Positions 20,405 through 31,107 are shown, counted from the first letter of the stretch. The stretch: 64,000 nt of DNA from Salinimonas marina (GCF_015644725.1 NZ_CP064795.1:1548501-1612500); one strand, 5' to 3'. Program-made: numbers and translations. Notes: a model not told the origin generated them from the sequence alone.

Positions 20405-20430
20405 AAAACCCGGCCAAGGCCGGGTTTTTG
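20405..20430. terminator. Bidirectional terminator between clpA and infA
   Basis: AAAACCCGGCC, a two-base loop and GGCCGGGTTTT form an 11-bp stem with an A-run on one side and a T-run on the other. clpA (plus) ends at 20379 and infA (minus) at 20463, so it can stop both. Confidence 0.9.
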
Positions 20431-20462
20431 CTTTCAGGTGTTAAGATTCTTACTTACTGATA

Positions 20463-20681
20463 TTATCTCGCGCGATACACGATACGACCTTTGGTCAGGT
20501 CGTAGGGTGTCATCTCTACGGTGACCTTATCACCTGTCAGGATACGGATATAGTTTTTACGCATTTTTCCGGAGATGTGCGCAGTTACCACGTGACCGTT
20601 TTCCAGTTCAACGCGGAACATTGTGTTAGGAAGGGTATCCAGTATTACCCCTTCCATTTCAATAGAATCTTCTTTTGCCAT
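20463..20681 (-). CDS. infA: Translation initiation factor IF-1
   Basis: A 72-aa S1-domain protein, full family length, which occupies the ribosomal A site during initiation. [21 protein letters not shown] and [24 protein letters not shown] are near-invariant. It follows bpt at a distance of 94 bases on the same strand, as in E. coli, where infA lies next to aat. Confidence 0.98.
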   Translation of the reverse strand: MAKEDSIEMEGVILDTLPNTMFRVELENGHVVTAHISGKMRKNYIRILTGDKVTVEMTPYDLTKGRIVYRAR

Positions 20682-20775
20682 GTATAGCAGTTACCTCAGT
20701 AAGTCCAAAATTTTGCCGCGCAGACCTTATCGAATCTGCCGCAACATGTAAAGTTTTTAGATGAATTATTATTGC

Positions 20776-21467
20776 TCATTGCCATTTATTATGAGCAAAC
20801 CGTTCATAGGGTGCAAACTTACGCTTGTAGTTCATCTTATTACACTCGTCTATCTGGTAACCCAGATAGAGATAGTCTTTGCCAACCCGGCGGGCATGGT
20901 CAATTTGCTGTAAAATCATCCAGCTGCCCAGCGAATGATGGCTCATATCGGGGTCAAAGAATGTGTAAAGCGCCGAAAATGCCTGATGCTCGTTACCGTT
21001 ATCGATATCATCTGTTACCGCAACCGCAATCAACGAGTCGCCATGATAGGCCTCTATAAACACCGGGTCTTTCCAGTCACATAATACAAAACTGTCGAAC
21101 TGCTGCCGACTCGGGGATACATTGTACCATCAGCGTGGCGTTCGATGATATAGCGTTCATACAGAGGATAGTAGTGATCCTGCGGGGATTTTACGCACTG
21201 AGTGGTAAATATATGATTACGCTTAAGCAATCGTTTCTGACTGCGGCTGGGTGCGAAGTCCTGAACCCGCACCCGGATCGACTGGCAGGCCTGACAGGTA
21301 GGGCAGTGAGGTCGGTAGATCTGAGTGCCACTGCGACGAAAGCCGGCCTGAATAAGCTGGCCATAGCGAAGTGCCAGGTGTGAATCCGACTCGGCATATA
21401 TCAGCAGCTGTTCTTGCTGAGCCTCAAGGTAACTGCATTCAAAAGGTTGTGTAATACCAAACTTCAT
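20776..21467 (-). pseudogene. bpt: Aspartate/glutamate leucyltransferase (Ate/Bpt), broken by a one-base frameshift
   Basis: The frame from ATG 21467 gives the N-terminal half (PHCPTCQACQSIRVRVQDF with its cysteine motif, then RYIIERHADGTMYP) and then runs out of frame. The second frame, ending at 20776, supplies the C-terminal acyltransferase half (FIEAYHGDSLIAVAVTDD ... YLGYQIDECNKMNYK). Adding one C to the four-C run (GGGG at 21113-21116 on the plus strand) joins them as YPPSRQQFDSFVLCDWKDPVFIEAY. The protein adds Leu to N-terminal Asp or Glu for ClpAPS degradation. The start overlaps the aat stop as ATGA. A homopolymer read error is the likeliest cause; corrected length is 230 aa. Confidence 0.85.
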
Positions 21468-22213
21468 GGGGTAATAACCTGCTTTTGCCAGCATTTTGCA
21501 TACCTGGGCGAAATATTGCCGCTGTCATCCAGCATCTGCCGATGCTGGCTCAGCTGTTCGATAAACCGCTCCCGGCTTATTGTCTGGGCGCCCAGACTGC
21601 AAAGGTGCTCGGTGGGCATCTGACAATCAATAAACGCCATTTGATGCCGCTGCATATGGTTTACCAGGGCATACATAGCAAGTTTAGACGTATTCGGGGC
21701 AATATGAAACATGGACTCGCCGCAAAACACGTTCCCGATACCCACCCCATAAAGACCACCCACCAGGGTGTTATCGGTATCCCACACTTCGATTGAATGG
21801 GCCAGTCCGGCGTCATGCATTGCTTCGTAGGCCGTTAGCATTGGCCTGGTGATCCAGGTTTCGGTGGATGTCTGGTTTGACTCGGGCATGCGCCGGGAGA
21901 TCGAGGCGCAGCGCGCTATCACCGCTCTAAAATTCTGGTTCAGCGTTACTGTATAATGCTGGCGCCGGACCAGCTTGCGTAAACTGCGCGAGGCACGAAA
22001 TTCATTGAGCGGAATAATTGCCCGGGGATCCGGCGACCACCATAAAATAGGTTCACCATCACTGAACCACGGAAATATCCCATGAGAATACGCATTGAAT
22101 AAACGTTCTACGTTTAACGAACCGCCAAACGCCAGCAGACCATCGGGATCCCGTAACGCCCTGGAAACCGGCGGAAAAGGCGTGTGTTCGGCTAAATAAG
22201 GCAATTCAATCAT
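21464..22213 (-). CDS. aat: Leucyl/phenylalanyl-tRNA-protein transferase
   Basis: A 249-aa N-end-rule enzyme that transfers Leu or Phe from tRNA to N-terminal Lys or Arg. The family features are FPPVSRALRDPDGLLAFGGSL at the start, GIFPWFSDGEPILWWSPDPRAII, and the C-terminal GGLYGVGIGNVFCGESMFH and FIDCQMPTEHLCSLGA. The stop is coupled to the bpt start (ATGA). Together with bpt, clpS and clpA it forms a complete N-end-rule set within 4 kb. Confidence 0.97.
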   Translation of the reverse strand: MIELPYLAEHTPFPPVSRALRDPDGLLAFGGSLNVERLFNAYSHGIFPWFSDGEPILWWSPDPRAIIPLNEFRASRSLRKLVRRQHYTVTLNQNFRAVIARCASISRRMPESNQTSTETWITRPMLTAYEAMHDAGLAHSIEVWDTDNTLVGGLYGVGIGNVFCGESMFHIAPNTSKLAMYALVNHMQRHQMAFIDCQMPTEHLCSLGAQTISRERFIEQLSQHRQMLDDSGNISPRYAKCWQKQVITP

Positions 22214-22261
22214 AAACTATATGGTTCCGTGCATCCGGGGTAATAGATAAGTTGCGGGTAT

Positions 22262-22289
22262 AAAAAACGCCCCCACCGGGAGCGTTTTG
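22262..22289 (-). terminator. Rho-independent terminator after trxB
   Basis: Read on the minus strand, AAAACGCTCCC and GGGGGCGTTTT pair around a short loop and end in a T-run. It lies about 30 bases beyond the trxB stop and upstream of aat. Confidence 0.75.
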
Positions 22290-22318
22290 TCACTTACAAT
22301 GGGTAACTTACCTTTCGG

Positions 22319-23311
<993 letters not shown>

Positions 23312-23537
23312 TCAATGGGGGAGATAAGTTTGTGTTTTATAATTAGGGCGAATTATTCACAATCAATAGCCGTATAGCAAATGCATTAGTATGACTATTA
23401 TTTCAATATTGTTAATGAAGGGATTGAGCTATACTTCGGGTGTATCGGTATTATATAAAAAGAATGCTGTACTGGCAGCGAATTTATTGCGCAGGATGTG
23501 TTTTTTTGCGGTCATTACGCTACGTATGAGGTGAGTT

Positions 23538-23987
23538 ATGGCACAGTCTATGGTTACGATGTTTCGACAGGGGCATAAATATTTAAATACCTGGCCGATG
23601 AAAAAACAGCTGTACGCGTATTTTCCCGAGTGCAAAGTAATTGCTGCCACCCGCCTTGCAATTCGTTCTATGCCACCACTGGCGGTGGTTTCCTGCGCCA
23701 TGTTACTAAATACATTTGGCTTTGATTATCTTCCTCAGGCAATTGCTATCGGGGCATTCTTTTTAAGTTTGCCGTTGCAAGGCCTGTTGTGGTTAGGCCA
23801 GCGTGCCGACCAGTCCTTACCGCCATCGCTTAAAAACTGGTACTTCGAAATCCACGCTAAACTGCAGCAGGAAGGCTGCCAGGTACAGGCTCGCAAAACC
23901 GAGCCTAAATACCAGGAGTTAGCAGGGGTTTTAAAGTCAGCGTTTGAGCAGCTGGACCAGGTTCTGACCCGCTCTTTTTTTGACTAG
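23538..23987 (+). CDS. yfbV: UPF0208 membrane protein YfbV
   Basis: A 149-aa protein matching the YfbV family: FRQGHKYLNTWPMKKQL, AIRSMPPLAVV, two hydrophobic segments (about residues 48-90), then LPLQGLLWLGQRADQSLPPSLKNWYFEI and a C-terminal helix. In E. coli YfbV helps insulate the Ter macrodomain from its flanks. In enterobacteria it lies beside ackA, but here it stands alone between trxB (divergent, 253 bp) and sprT. The start could also be the methionine at residue 5 or 8. Confidence 0.85.
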   Translation: MAQSMVTMFRQGHKYLNTWPMKKQLYAYFPECKVIAATRLAIRSMPPLAVVSCAMLLNTFGFDYLPQAIAIGAFFLSLPLQGLLWLGQRADQSLPPSLKNWYFEIHAKLQQEGCQVQARKTEPKYQELAGVLKSAFEQLDQVLTRSFFD

Positions 23988-24048
23988 ACGGGTTTGTTTA
24001 ATCGGGTTGGTGCGAATCGTCTAGCCTCACAGTGCCTCGACAGAGGCC

Positions 24049-24093
24049 CATAGAAAAGAGCTTCATAGAAAAGAGCCCCATGAAAAAGACACG
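24049..24093. repeat. Three 15-bp tandem repeats between yfbV and sprT
   Basis: CATAGAAAAGAGCTT, CATAGAAAAGAGCCC and CATGAAAAAGACACG follow each other without gaps. The third copy is degraded and abuts the end of sprT. Confidence 0.65.
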
Positions 24094-24099
24094 CCAGCT

Positions 24100-24609
24100 T
24101 CAGACCGCTACCTCAGAAGGGGCGGGTTGCAGTTGTTGGTGGCAACGGCGACAGACATAGCTTTGTTGCTGGCGCATGACTTTGTTGTGTCGACGTACTG
24201 ACAATTGCACCGGGCCACAGCGGCAAAAATACCGATAGCTTTTCAGCTGCAATGGGCTCAGGTCAAACGCGTGCGTGGTAGCGGCTGGCCGTTCAAACAC
24301 CTTTTCCATCATAGTCTGCCATTCGCGGCCATGGGGCCGGACTTTGCCGTATAGCTGATACACCAGTATATGACTGAGTTCGTGGGCGACCACATCGTTT
24401 AGGTAGGCTTCACGATTATGGTGAAACAGTACCGGGTTTAAATTAATACGATTGTACGTGAGATTGGAGGTACCGGCATTTTTACCAGATTTTCGCCAGG
24501 TGATGGTGGGGCGGATGAAAGCTCGGTGATAAACGCTGCTGGCCAGAGCCAGCAGCTCGTCTACCTGTTGTTCTACCCGCAACTTGTCATGCTGACAGGG
24601 TGAGGTCAT
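24100..24609 (-). CDS. sprT: SprT-like zinc metalloprotease-fold protein
   Basis: A 169-aa protein with the zincin motif HELSH in NDVVAHELSHILVYQLYG near residue 76 and a C-terminal zinc-ribbon made of CRCG and CRRC. Both fit the SprT/Spartan N-terminal family. The E. coli member is poorly understood; eukaryotic relatives cut DNA-protein crosslinks. The third zinc ligand is probably the His in VRPHGREW. The gene starts only 6 bases after the sppA stop, so the two are probably cotranscribed. Confidence 0.9.
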   Translation of the reverse strand: MTSPCQHDKLRVEQQVDELLALASSVYHRAFIRPTITWRKSGKNAGTSNLTYNRINLNPVLFHHNREAYLNDVVAHELSHILVYQLYGKVRPHGREWQTMMEKVFERPAATTHAFDLSPLQLKSYRYFCRCGPVQLSVRRHNKVMRQQQSYVCRRCHQQLQPAPSEVAV

Positions 24610-24615
24610 AACCGA

Positions 24616-26481
24616 TTAATGCACCTTACATTGCAGGCACATAACATACACGCCCATGGGGTCATTCAGTTTGTTCACGGTATCGTATTCGGCCAGAACC
24701 TGTTTAACCATCCCCATCAGCGGCGAGTCTGACTGACTGAACTGAGTTTTGGCTGCCCACACAAACGCCTGACCAAAAAACTCTTTCCAGAACATTTCTT
24801 GTGGACTCAGGCGGTGGATTTCGTATTTGACCTCGAATGTGTCCAGACCGGCCATTTCCCCTGCCGCGGCAATGGCCTCAGGCAATTCACCCAATTCATC
24901 CACCAGACCAATCTCCTTGGCCTTGGTACCAATCCAGACCCGGCCCTGGGCAATCTCGTCAACCTGTTCTGGCGTCATGCCGCGGTACTTACCGACCATG
25001 GTGATAAATTTGTTGTAGTTACTTTCCACACTGCGCTGCAACAAATCACCAAAGCGAGGGTCCAACTTACGTACCGGAGATAAACCCGCAATTTCGGTAG
25101 AACCGACACCATCGCTGTTAATACCCAGATAATCCAGTGACTTTTCAAAGGTCAGGAACATGCCGAATACACCAATTGAACCGGTAATGGTGCTGGGTGA
25201 CGCAAAGATTTTATCCGCTGGAGCTGATATCCAATAACCACCCGAGGCCGCATAGGTTCCCATCGCCACCACGACCGGCTTGCCCGCCTCCTGCAATTCC
25301 AGTACTTCCTGACGAATCACCTCAGAGGCAAAGGATGAGCCTCCCGGTGTATCTACGTGCATAACCACGGCTTTTACTGAATCATCGATACGGGCCTGAC
25401 GCAATAGCCGGGCGGTACTGTCACCGCCAATGGTGCCGGCTTTTTGATCGCCATCCAGAATCTGACCTTTGGCCACGACCACCGCGACCTTATCCGAATC
25501 TGCATCTAAGCGGCGCGGACCGGGTGGGTTGATCACTTTCAGATAGGCATTGTAAGAGGTAATATTGACACTTAACTTAGTCTCATCCGCACCTACAATT
25601 TCAACCAGTTCATCACGAATATCGGTCCGGGATTTAAGTGCATCTACCCAACCATTGTCTAATGCATATTGTGCAAAATCACCGCCAGCCTCGTTGAATT
25701 TTTCCAGCAGTACCGACAGTTTTTCATCAAAGTTGTCTTCACTCACCCCACGGGCCGCGGCAACATCCTGTTTGTATTGTTCCCAGTAGGTGTCCAGCCA
25801 TTCGCTGTTGGCTTGTTTAGCTGCATCAGACATATCATTGCGTAAAAACGGTTCCACTGCGGATTTATAGGTTCCTACGCGAAAAATATGGGTAGAAACT
25901 TTAAGCTTTTCCAGCATGTCCTTGAAGTACAGACCAAACCGGCCATAGCCTTCGATAAGCAAAGTACCCATGGGGTTCAGATAAATATGATCAGCATGGG
26001 CTGCCAGATAATACTGATTTTGCGAATAATAATCGCCGATGGCATAGACAGGTTTCCCAGAGGCCTTAAACTCGTCAATGGCCCGACTGACCGTACGCAG
26101 CTTATCCAGGCCGCCGCCCTGAAAATCTTTAAGATCCATCACCAGCGCTTTGATGCGATTGTCTTCTTTGGCGTTTTGCAGCACTTTAACCAGATCGCGA
26201 ACCAGCAATTCCGGATTTTCCGGCTCATCGCCAAAGGCTTCCTGCATAAACTCTTCAAAAGGATCGACGGCTTCTTTTTCAATAACCAGCCGACCTTTCA
26301 AATTCATGTACAAGGCACTGTCGGGGCGCACCGAAACCGGCTTGTTATCGGCGGTGATTGCAATAAGGATCGCGACCACAATAAATATGAAAATAATGTT
26401 GAAGAACAGTTTTCGACAAAAGTTGAGCACTGTCCATAGCCCTACAAAAAGGGATTTCGTCCAGCTTCCGTTTGCTGCCAT
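24616..26481 (-). CDS. sppA: Signal peptide peptidase SppA, 67K type
   Basis: A 621-aa membrane-anchored serine protease with an N-terminal membrane segment (about residues 20-44) and two tandem S49 domains, the long form seen in E. coli (618 aa). The catalytic lysine should be in the first domain (GTYKSAVEPFLRND, near residue 204) and the nucleophilic serine in the second (AASGGYWISAPAD, near residue 405). It degrades cleaved signal peptides. Neighbouring sprT, and ydjA about 1 kb away across a DoxX gene, recall E. coli, where sppA also lies next to ydjA. Confidence 0.95.
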   Translation of the reverse strand: MAANGSWTKSLFVGLWTVLNFCRKLFFNIIFIFIVVAILIAITADNKPVSVRPDSALYMNLKGRLVIEKEAVDPFEEFMQEAFGDEPENPELLVRDLVKVLQNAKEDNRIKALVMDLKDFQGGGLDKLRTVSRAIDEFKASGKPVYAIGDYYSQNQYYLAAHADHIYLNPMGTLLIEGYGRFGLYFKDMLEKLKVSTHIFRVGTYKSAVEPFLRNDMSDAAKQANSEWLDTYWEQYKQDVAAARGVSEDNFDEKLSVLLEKFNEAGGDFAQYALDNGWVDALKSRTDIRDELVEIVGADETKLSVNITSYNAYLKVINPPGPRRLDADSDKVAVVVAKGQILDGDQKAGTIGGDSTARLLRQARIDDSVKAVVMHVDTPGGSSFASEVIRQEVLELQEAGKPVVVAMGTYAASGGYWISAPADKIFASPSTITGSIGVFGMFLTFEKSLDYLGINSDGVGSTEIAGLSPVRKLDPRFGDLLQRSVESNYNKFITMVGKYRGMTPEQVDEIAQGRVWIGTKAKEIGLVDELGELPEAIAAAGEMAGLDTFEVKYEIHRLSPQEMFWKEFFGQAFVWAAKTQFSQSDSPLMGMVKQVLAEYDTVNKLNDPMGVYVMCLQCKVH

Positions 26482-26715
26482 GGTTGGTTTTACCTCTAGA
26501 GTACGTCTTGGTTCAATGGTATAGAAACTCAGTCAAACCGCTACTATAAATTGTAAAGAATTGTAATACACTGCGCGGCGGATAAAACAGTACCGATAGG
26601 ACAGGCTCTCGATGACAAACGTTAAGCGCAGGCCGGGTTTGGATAAATACCTCAATACTGAAAGGTTTTGCTGAGGTATCGGTTCTATTAATAAAAGACC
26701 CTACGAGAAAGTACA

Positions 26716-27321
26716 ATGTCACTACTAACCAAATTTACAGACTTTACCGCCAGCGCCGGTCAGCATCTTGCGTTTATTCCGTTGTTATTACTACGCCTGT
26801 ATCTGGCGCCGGTCATGATGCAGGCTGGTTGGAATAAACTCAGCAACTTTGAAAGCACCGTGGCCTGGTTTGGCAATCCTGATTGGGGGCTGGGCTTACC
26901 GTTTCCGGAAGTTATGGCTGCGCTGGCAGCCGGTACCGAGTTTTTCGGTGGGATCCTTATTTTGCTGGGGTTAGCGACCCGGCTTGTGGCAGTACCTCTG
27001 GCGGTGACTATGGTGGTGGCCATGATCACGGTCCATGCCAAAAATGGCTGGCTGGCGATTGCCGACAGTGCTTCCTGGCTGGCGGATGGTACGCTTTATC
27101 TGGATGAAAGCGTGATGGCGGCTGAGGAAAAAATTGCGGCGGCGCGTAACCTGCTGGAACAGCATGGTCATATAGAGTGGCTAACCAGTAGCGGTAAGTT
27201 TGTGATACTTAACAATGGTATTGAGTTTGCCGCGACCTATCTGATCATGTTTCTGTTGCTCTTTTGTTTTGGTGGCGGTCGGTATCTGAGTGTGGATTAT
27301 TATCTGTCCAAACGGCGCTAA
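26716..27321 (+). CDS. DoxX-family membrane protein
   Basis: A 201-aa protein with four or more hydrophobic segments. The first part, LLLRLYLAPVMMQAGWNKL, and FGNPDWGLGLPFPEVMAALAAGTEFFGGILILLGLATRLVAVPLAVTM match the DoxX/DoxD-like fold (Gly/Glu-rich second helix). A ~50-residue hydrophilic insert (DESVMAAEEKIAAARNLLEQHGH) precedes the last membrane segment. DoxX proteins are often linked to redox or thiol stress, but no specific reaction is known for this one. It lies between divergent sppA and ydjA. Confidence 0.75.
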   Translation: MSLLTKFTDFTASAGQHLAFIPLLLLRLYLAPVMMQAGWNKLSNFESTVAWFGNPDWGLGLPFPEVMAALAAGTEFFGGILILLGLATRLVAVPLAVTMVVAMITVHAKNGWLAIADSASWLADGTLYLDESVMAAEEKIAAARNLLEQHGHIEWLTSSGKFVILNNGIEFAATYLIMFLLLFCFGGGRYLSVDYYLSKRR

Positions 27322-27406
27322 CCACCGGCATACAAGGCTGGTCTTTTCAATTCTACGGCCGTAGCATAGACAGATAATCTCTATACCCATACTACCGGAG
27401 AATCGG

Positions 27407-27958
27407 ATGGATGCGCTATCTTTGTTACTTGAACGTCGTTCACAACCCCGGCTAAGTGGCCCGGCGCCAGAGGGTGAGGCGCTGGAAAATATTAAACAGG
27501 CTGCCTTAAGAGCGCCGGACCATGCGGCGCTTACACCCTGGCAGTTTATTGTTTGCCAGGGTAAGGGCCGTGAACGGCTGGGCAACATATTTGAACAATC
27601 CGCTATCGAAAATGGCAAAACCGATAAAGAAATAGAACGTGCTCCGCAATTGCCGCTACGGGCGCCCATGGTGATTGTGGCAATCGCAAAGTATCACGAA
27701 AATCCCAAAGTGCCGCGAGTAGAGCAAATTGCCTCGGCAGGCTGTGCGGTAATGGCGATGCAAATGGCCGCGCAGGCTCAGGGCTTTAATGGTATCTGGC
27801 GTACCGGCGCCTATGCTCAATGCGAGGTGGTGCGCAACGCGCTTAACCTGGCGGAAGATGATGAGCTGGTCGGGTTTTTGTATTTGGGGACGCCGGTGAC
27901 CAGTGCGCCGACCCCTGCAAAAAAAGCAGCCGATGAATTCTTTAGCCACTGGAGCTGA
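27407..27958 (+). CDS. ydjA: NAD(P)H nitroreductase-fold flavoprotein, YdjA type
   Basis: A 183-aa protein with the same length as E. coli YdjA and matching throughout: MDALSLLLERRS at the start, LRAPDHAALTPWQFIV (FMN-binding RAPDH), SAGCAVMAMQMAAQAQGFNGIWRTGAY and GFLYLGTP near the end. YdjA is a minimal nitroreductase-fold FMN protein of uncertain physiological substrate. Its ribosome site is GGAG about 6 bases before the ATG. It ends just before a terminator shared with convergent pyk. Confidence 0.92.
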   Translation: MDALSLLLERRSQPRLSGPAPEGEALENIKQAALRAPDHAALTPWQFIVCQGKGRERLGNIFEQSAIENGKTDKEIERAPQLPLRAPMVIVAIAKYHENPKVPRVEQIASAGCAVMAMQMAAQAQGFNGIWRTGAYAQCEVVRNALNLAEDDELVGFLYLGTPVTSAPTPAKKAADEFFSHWS

Positions 27959-27971
27959 ACACCAGCCCAAT

Positions 27972-28003
27972 AAAAAAGACCAGCACCTGGGGGCTGGTCT
28001 TTC
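27972..28003. terminator. Bidirectional terminator between ydjA and pyk
   Basis: AAAGACCAGC (27975-27984) and GCTGGTCTTT (27993-28002) form the stem. The minus-strand reading ends in six T residues, the plus-strand reading in only three, so it is better for pyk. Confidence 0.75.
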
Positions 28004-28101
28004 AAAATAACGCCGCCTCAAATGGCAGCGTGAACATGCAGGTCTGCTTAGGCATGACCTGCCACTCGCCGTAATGACGGGTTAGTCGACCTTCACAATC
28101 T

Positions 28102-29517
28102 TCATTGCATTGGTGGCGCCGATTTTTCCATCTGATCACCATAGGTCATCACCAGCGTATCACCGGCCTGAACTTCACCCAGAGCTTTCAGCGTTTCGAT
28201 AACATCGTCTTTCAGTTTTCCTGGCTCGCTGTGTCCAGAGTCGAAGCACACCGATTTAACGCCACGAAACAGTGCCATCATATTCAGCGTGTCCTGATGG
28301 CGTGACATCGCGATAATAGGCAAGCGGGTGGTCATACGAGACATCAGCTTGGGGGTATTACCGCTTTCGGTTAATGCCACGATGGCCCGGATGCTTGGCA
28401 GATGATTGGCAGCATACACCGCGGATAAAGCAATCGTTTCACTTACCGTAGAAAACACATCGTCCATCCGGTGTTTTGACAACCGAATGCTGGGATGAAC
28501 TTCTGCTCCTTCACATACCCGGGCCATGGCGGTTACCGTTTCTACCGGGAACTGGCCGGCCGCGGTTTCAGCCGACAACATAACGGCATCGGTACCATCG
28601 AGTACCGCATTGGCCACATCCATAACTTCGGCGCGGGTGGGCATGGGGCTATCAATCATCGACTCCATCATTTGAGTCGCGGTAATCACTACTTTATTGA
28701 GCTGGCGTGAACGCGAAATCAGTTTTTTCTGAACCCCGACCAGCTCAGCATCACCAATTTCTACCCCCAGGTCACCACGAGCGACCATAACCGCATCAGA
28801 TGCACTGATAATATCGTCCATGGCTTCATTGGTGGCTACCGCTTCAGCGCGTTCCACTTTTGCGCAAATCTGCGCATGACAACCGGCTTCGATGGCCAGT
28901 TCCCGGGCGTAATTAAGATCAGCGCCACTGCGTGGGAAGGAGACTGCCAGATAGTCCACCCCGATTTTGGCGGCTGTTTTAATATCTTCTTTATCTTTTT
29001 CGGTAAGGGCTTCGGCAGAGAGTCCGCCACCCTGGCGGTTAATGCCTTTATTATTAGACAATTTACCACCTACGGTCACTTCAGTGTGAACCTGACGGCC
29101 TTTGACCTCGATGACTTTAAGCTGGATACGACCATCATCAAGCAGCAGAATGTCGCCCTGATTTACATCATCCGGCAACGCTTTATAGTCAATCCCTACC
29201 TGAGTCTGGTCACCGGCATCGCGTTCCAGTTCGGCATCCAGCGTGAAAGGCGCGCCTATCTTCAGCTCAATCGCGCCTTCTTTAAAGCGGGCGACACGAA
29301 TCTTGGGACCCTGCAAATCACCCAGAATGGCAACATATTTGCCCAGGTTTTTCGCAGCTTCACGTACTTTATTAGCACGCTCAATATGGTCTTCGGCCTG
29401 ACCATGAGAAAAGTTCATGCGCACAACATTAGCGCCGGCGGCAATGATCGCCTGAATCGTTTCCAGCGTGTCTGTCGCTGGGCCTAACGTGGCAAGGATT
29501 TTGGTTCTTCTGCTCAT
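28102..29517 (-). CDS. pyk: Pyruvate kinase, with a frameshifted C terminus
   Basis: A 471-aa class as read. It converts PEP and ADP to pyruvate and ATP. The motifs [28 protein letters not shown], the active-site block [11 protein letters not shown] and [11 protein letters not shown] are present. The last residues read EKSAPPMQ, but adding one A to the five-base A-run (TTTTT at 28123-28127 on the plus strand) restores [15 protein letters not shown] and moves the stop to 28082. The rest is intact, so a read error is likely. A near-consensus HexR site lies 95 bp upstream. ppsA, the opposing enzyme, is in the same window. Confidence 0.93.
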   Translation of the reverse strand: MSRRTKILATLGPATDTLETIQAIIAAGANVVRMNFSHGQAEDHIERANKVREAAKNLGKYVAILGDLQGPKIRVARFKEGAIELKIGAPFTLDAELERDAGDQTQVGIDYKALPDDVNQGDILLLDDGRIQLKVIEVKGRQVHTEVTVGGKLSNNKGINRQGGGLSAEALTEKDKEDIKTAAKIGVDYLAVSFPRSGADLNYARELAIEAGCHAQICAKVERAEAVATNEAMDDIISASDAVMVARGDLGVEIGDAELVGVQKKLISRSRQLNKVVITATQMMESMIDSPMPTRAEVMDVANAVLDGTDAVMLSAETAAGQFPVETVTAMARVCEGAEVHPSIRLSKHRMDDVFSTVSETIALSAVYAANHLPSIRAIVALTESGNTPKLMSRMTTRLPIIAMSRHQDTLNMMALFRGVKSVCFDSGHSEPGKLKDDVIETLKALGEVQAGDTLVMTYGDQMEKSAPPMQ

Positions 29518-29611
29518 AGTGGTCTGTCGCTTATTTACTTATTAATAATGAAGGGCGAATGATTATTTTAACCCAAAGCGTGAGGTATGTCTCACTGGTG
29601 TAATCATATTT

Positions 29612-29626
29612 CGTAATTTTATTACA
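29612..29626. promoter_or_regulatory. HexR operator candidate upstream of pyk
   Basis: CGTAATTTTATTACA differs from the published HexR consensus TGTAATwwwATTACA only at the first base. It is centred about 100 bp before the pyk start. HexR control of pyk is known in Shewanella; here it is inferred. Confidence 0.7.
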
Positions 29627-29811
29627 AAATGGTAGCGCAAACACTCTGTAATGTGAACCGTATCAAATCATTATCTGGTCGGACAACCGCGCCTATTGGT
29701 TATTCTACAACCGAATGAAGTGAACATAAAATGAACTCTGGCGGTATTTGCGCAAAATACCTTAGCGCGATAACCGATAAATAGCGTCTGGCAATACTGG
29801 GGCCAAGCCAG

Positions 29812-29860
29812 GCGATGGAGGTAAAAAGCGCAGCGATAGAGGTGAAAAGCGCAGCGATAC
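29812..29860. repeat. 21-bp tandem repeat in the pyk-hexR gap
   Basis: GCGATGGAGGTAAAAAGCGCA is followed by GCGATAGAGGTGAAAAGCGCA and a partial third copy starting GCGATACTG. Confidence 0.65.
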
Positions 29861-30258
29861 TGTCGATAACCCCAGCGGGGCCGCCAACACAGCGCCGTGC
29901 TACCAAAATGACACAGAGTTAAAGCCCCGCGCGTAACATTCAGCCAGCACTGTGATTTTTTGGGGAGTAATTTTGTCACAAGCTGGCGTGGGCCGGGGCT
30001 GTTAATCGGTCAAACCGTGACCGGGTCAATCGGCAATCAGGCCAGACAGTTATCAGATCAAACCGAAATATAAGTAAGTGGGGCAGAGAATGACCCCAAG
30101 GCCGGGGCGATCACAAGCAAACAACCACTGAAAAAAACAAGCGGGGCAGGTCGCTAACCTTTTGAAATAACCCATCAGAATAAGGAGCCCTGGCGTCAAT
30201 GAACGCCAGACTGGTTAGGTCTTGGCGCTGAGAATACCTGTCGCCGCCCTTGGGCTTG

Positions 30259-31107
30259 CTAATCCTGTTTATCGAAACGTGAACCGCGCAAGGTATCTTT
30301 TACCCGCTTCAGATTTTCCCGGAATTTATTGCCACGGCGCAGGGTGAAACCGGTGGCCAGTACATCCACCAGGGTCAGCTGGGCTATCCGGGACGCCATT
30401 GGCATATACATGTCGGTATCTTCAGGTACCTCAAGCGACAAGACATAGCTGCATTCTCTGGCCAATGGGCTATCATCGGAGGTGATGCCCACCACGGTCG
30501 CATCATTGTCGCGGGCAATTTGCGCAATTTCCACCAGGCTTTTGGTACGGCCGGTGTGGGAAAACAGCACCACCACATCCCCATCGGTACAGTTCATGCA
30601 ACTCATACGCTGCATCAGAATGTCTTCGAAATACACCACGGGTACATTGAAGCGGAAAAACTTGTTAAGTGCGTCATGGGCCACGGACGCCGATGCCCCT
30701 AAACCAAAAAAGGAAATCTTTTGTGCCTGGGTTAGCAAATCCACAACCCGGTTTACCACGTTTACATCGATAGACTGTCGGGCAACTTCCAGGGAGGCCA
30801 TGGTCGATTCAAAAATTTTATTGGTATATTCCTGCGGCCCGTCGTTTTCATCAACATGTCGGTTCACATAAGGTGTACCATTGGCCAGGCTCTGCGCCAG
30901 ATGCAGTTTAAAGTCGGGGAAGCCTTTTGTATCAAGCCGTCGACAAAAACGGTTAACCGTGGGCTCGCTGACATCCGACATTTTTGCCAGAGTTGCAATA
31001 CTGGAATGTATTGCGGTTTGAGGGTGTGCCAGAATAATATCAGCAACTTTTCGTTCTGATTTACTAAAAGCAGCTTTGCTTTGCGAGATTTTTTCAAGAA
31101 TATTCAT
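30259..31107 (-). CDS. hexR: HexR, RpiR/MurR-family regulator of central carbon metabolism
   Basis: A 282-aa regulator with an N-terminal helix-turn-helix of the RpiR family (LAKMSDVSEPTVNRFCRRLDTKGFPDFKLHLAQ, residues 41-73) and a C-terminal SIS sugar-phosphate binding domain (FFGLGASASVAHDALNKFF; VVLFSHTGRTKSLVEIA). In proteobacteria HexR is released from DNA by KDPG. It is divergent from zwf and next to pyk, both known HexR targets, which supports the name over RpiR or MurR. A half-matching operator lies 83 bp upstream of its own start, suggesting autoregulation. Confidence 0.93.
   Translation of the reverse strand: MNILEKISQSKAAFSKSERKVADIILAHPQTAIHSSIATLAKMSDVSEPTVNRFCRRLDTKGFPDFKLHLAQSLANGTPYVNRHVDENDGPQEYTNKIFESTMASLEVARQSIDVNVVNRVVDLLTQAQKISFFGLGASASVAHDALNKFFRFNVPVVYFEDILMQRMSCMNCTDGDVVVLFSHTGRTKSLVEIAQIARDNDATVVGITSDDSPLARECSYVLSLEVPEDTDMYMPMASRIAQLTLVDVLATGFTLRRGNKFRENLKRVKDTLRGSRFDKQD

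Larger units (their letters stand above)
29518..30258. other. 740-bp gap between pyk and hexR
   Basis: No convincing gene. The end nearest pyk (29518-29640) is AT-rich and holds the pyk control region with a HexR-like site. Further on there are 21-bp tandem repeats (29812-29860), several G/C-rich patches, and a stem CTGGCGT/ACGCCAG at 30190-30209 without a T-run. Short frames on the minus strand at 29671-29979 lack family resemblance. Confidence 0.5.

Noticed and set aside
25888..26439. 183-codon plus-strand frame opposite sppA
   Set aside because: Fully antisense to a well-conserved gene, with no recognisable domain.
29671..29979. Minus-strand frames in the pyk-hexR gap, one showing a repeated SIAALFT
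   Set aside because: The repetition is only the translation of the 21-bp DNA repeat; there is no good start or ribosome site.
30190..30209. CTGGCGT/ACGCCAG hairpin downstream of hexR as a terminator
   Set aside because: No T-run follows on the minus strand, so it does not fit an intrinsic terminator.
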